A stretch of DNA of 6,641 nucleotides. Origin: an uncultured Planctomycetia bacterium (lineage in GTDB: Bacteria; Planctomycetota; UBA1135; GCA-002686595). The stretch covers positions 1 to 6,641 of the forward strand of contig CALKYE010000090.1 of NCBI GenBank assembly GCA_938003765.1, read 5' to 3'. Shown here piece by piece: positions 5,050 through 6,641 of the stretch. Under the pieces are notes generated by a model. That model saw only the letters and a program-made list of their open reading frames with translations, had not been told where the DNA came from and made no database searches. The position numbers were made by a program, and so were the translations under genes. Each line of letters starts with the position of its first letter. Position 1 is the stretch's first letter.

Positions 5050-6641
5050 ATGCAGCACAAGATCCAGCGCGCGCTGGTCAGCGTTTCGGACAAGACCGGC
5101 CTGGAAGGTTTCGCGCGCCAGCTCGCGCAGATGGGCGTCGAGCTGCTCTCGACGGGCGGCACGTACAAGGCCCTGCGCGATGCGGGCGTGCCCGTGCGCG
5201 AGGTGAGCGAGTACACCGGCTTCCCCGAGATGATGCACGGGCGCGTGAAGACGCTGCATCCCAAGGTGCACGGCGGGATCCTGGCGCTGCGCGAGGACCC
5301 CTCGCACGTGGCGGCGATGGAGGAGCACGGCATCTCCGGCATCGACCTGGTGGTGATCAACCTCTATCCGTTCGAGGCCACGGTCGCGAAGGAGGGCGTC
5401 TCGCGCGCGGAGGCGATCGAGCAGATCGACATCGGCGGGCCGTCGATGGTGCGCTCGGCGGCGAAGAACCACCGCTACGTCGGCGTCGTGACCGACCCGG
5501 CGGACTACGGGCGCGTGCTCGACGAGATGGAGAAGAACTCGGGCGGCCTGAGCTCGGCGTTCAAGCGCTCGCTCGCGCTCAAGGCCTTCCAGACGACGGC
5601 GCGCTACGACGCGGCGATCGCGGACTGGCTCTTCGCGCAGGAGCGCGCGGACGGACTCGTCGGCGACCCGTACCCCGAGGTCGTGGCCTTCACCGGCAAG
5701 CGCGTGATGGCGCTGCGCTACGGCGAGAACCCGCACCAGTCGGCCGCCTTCTACGCGCAGTCCAACGTGCGCGAGCCCAGCGTCGCCACGGCCGAGCTGC
5801 TCGGCGGCAAGACGCTCTCGTTCAACAACCTCGTCGACCTCGACGCGGCGCTCGCGCTCGCCAAGGAGTTCGACGAACCGTTCGCCTGCGTGATCAAGCA
5901 CAACAACCCCTGCGGCGCAGCGGCGGGCGAGACGCTCGCGCTGGCGCTCGACAAGGCCTGGGCCGGCGATCCGATCTCGGCCTTCGGATCGGTGCTCGCG
6001 TTCACGCGCCCGCTCGACCTCGCCTGCGCGGAGTTCCTCGTGTCGGGCAACCGCTTCGTCGAAGCGATCATCGCGCCCGCGTTCGACGACGACGCGCTCG
6101 AGCTGCTCACGCACAAGCCCAAGTGGGGCAAGAGCGTGCGCCTGCTCGCGACCGGACCGATCGGACCGGCGACGCGCAACGCGCGCGAGCTCGAACTCAA
6201 GAAGCTCGTGGGCGGCTTCCTGCTCCAGGACCGCGACCTGCGCAGCGAGACCGAGGCCGACCTCAAGGTCGTCACCAAGGCCGCGCCCACCAAGGCGCAG
6301 ATCCGCTCGCTGCTGTTCGCCGCGCGCGTGTGCAAGCACGTCAAGTCGAACTCGATCGTCGTCGCCAGCGGGACCGAAGTGCTCGGCGTCGGCGCCGGTC
6401 AGATGAGCCGCGTCGACAGCGTGCGCCTCGCGATCCACAAGGCCAGCCTGCGCGCGCGCGACTCGGTGCTCGCCTCCGACGCCTTCTTCCCGTTCCCCGA
6501 CGGTGTCGAAGCCGCGATCGACGGCGGCGTGCAGGCTTTCCTGCAGCCGGGCGGTTCAGTGCGCGACGAAGAGATCATCGCCGCGTGCGACAAGCGCCAC
6601 GTGGCGATGGTGTTCACGGGCTTGCGGCACTTCAGGCACTA
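5050..6641 (+). CDS. purH: Bifunctional AICAR formyltransferase / IMP cyclohydrolase (complete but for the last stop-codon base)
   Basis: PurH carries out the last two steps of de novo purine synthesis in the cytosol: formylation of AICAR by 10-formyltetrahydrofolate to FAICAR, then ring closure to IMP. The 530 readable residues match the usual length (E. coli about 529). The N-terminal cyclohydrolase domain (about 1-190) has RALVSVSDKTGL, LLSTGGT (32-38), GFPEMM, KTLHPKVHGG (67-76), DIGGPSMVRSAAKNH (ending near 141). The transformylase domain has RYGENPHQ (223-230), the catalytic Lys283-His284 in KHNNPCG, SAFG, a QDRDL motif, GAGQMSRVDS, SDAFFPF (476-482), PGGS (500-503) and the family C-terminus GLRHFRH. 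The last bases, TA at 6640-6641, begin the stop codon. No fusion, truncation or missing catalytic residue is seen. It probably has its own promoter in the gap after arsM. Confidence 0.98.
   Translation, partial: MQHKIQRALVSVSDKTGLEGFARQLAQMGVELLSTGGTYKALRDAGVPVREVSEYTGFPEMMHGRVKTLHPKVHGGILALREDPSHVAAMEEHGISGIDLVVINLYPFEATVAKEGVSRAEAIEQIDIGGPSMVRSAAKNHRYVGVVTDPADYGRVLDEMEKNSGGLSSAFKRSLALKAFQTTARYDAAIADWLFAQERADGLVGDPYPEVVAFTGKRVMALRYGENPHQSAAFYAQSNVREPSVATAELLGGKTLSFNNLVDLDAALALAKEFDEPFACVIKHNNPCGAAAGETLALALDKAWAGDPISAFGSVLAFTRPLDLACAEFLVSGNRFVEAIIAPAFDDDALELLTHKPKWGKSVRLLATGPIGPATRNARELELKKLVGGFLLQDRDLRSETEADLKVVTKAAPTKAQIRSLLFAARVCKHVKSNSIVVASGTEVLGVGAGQMSRVDSVRLAIHKASLRARDSVLASDAFFPFPDGVEAAIDGGVQAFLQPGGSVRDEEIIAACDKRHVAMVFTGLRHFRH

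Noticed and set aside
4885..6438. Minus-strand open frame of 517 codons opposite purH
   Set aside because: The plus strand here is unambiguous PurH; the long antisense frame follows from G/C at third codon positions.

Overview
The window is GC-rich bacterial DNA (visibly around 70% G+C, with G or C at most third codon positions). It is densely coded, and every gene to the right of position 290 is on the plus strand. A Gram-negative-type cell is suggested by a putative lipoprotein signal peptide. The codon use and the poorly characterised accessory proteins would fit a high-GC lineage such as Planctomycetota or Myxococcota. That placement is inference only; nothing here fixes the taxon.

Layout. 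Positions 1-56 (minus strand) hold only the first 18 codons of a divergently transcribed gene, preceded by a strong Shine-Dalgarno (SD) sequence. Positions 57-290 are a non-coding divergent region with a large inverted repeat (75-136) and a candidate -10 box (275-280). prfB (291-1413) encodes peptide chain release factor 2 and is split by the classic autoregulatory +1 frameshift at an in-frame UGA (CTT TGA C at 363-369). After a 41-base gap comes a putative lipoprotein alpha/beta-hydrolase (1455-2483). Nine bases further is an exported protein of unknown function (2493-3587). These two look co-transcribed, possibly with prfB.

From 3653 a separate small arsenic unit begins. A sigma70-like promoter has a perfect palindrome embedded in it, followed by arsR (3688-4059) and arsM (4070-4945). 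ArsR should repress the promoter until As(III) or an organoarsenical binds. ArsM should methylate As(III) to methylated, partly volatile species. No arsenite efflux gene, arsenate reductase or other ars gene is visible, so this is a minimal detoxify-by-methylation cassette between housekeeping genes.

A 104-base gap with a 7-bp hairpin and a candidate promoter precedes purH (5050 to the window end), the bifunctional enzyme for the last two steps of IMP synthesis. The window ends two bases into what must be its stop codon.

The most interesting points are the conserved recoding site in prfB and an unusual residue in its codon-reading loop, the arsR promoter/operator with an apparently leaderless start, the cysteine-rich tails of both ArsR and ArsM, and the unrecognised exported protein paired with a lipoprotein hydrolase. 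I did not find a clearly new multi-gene system.
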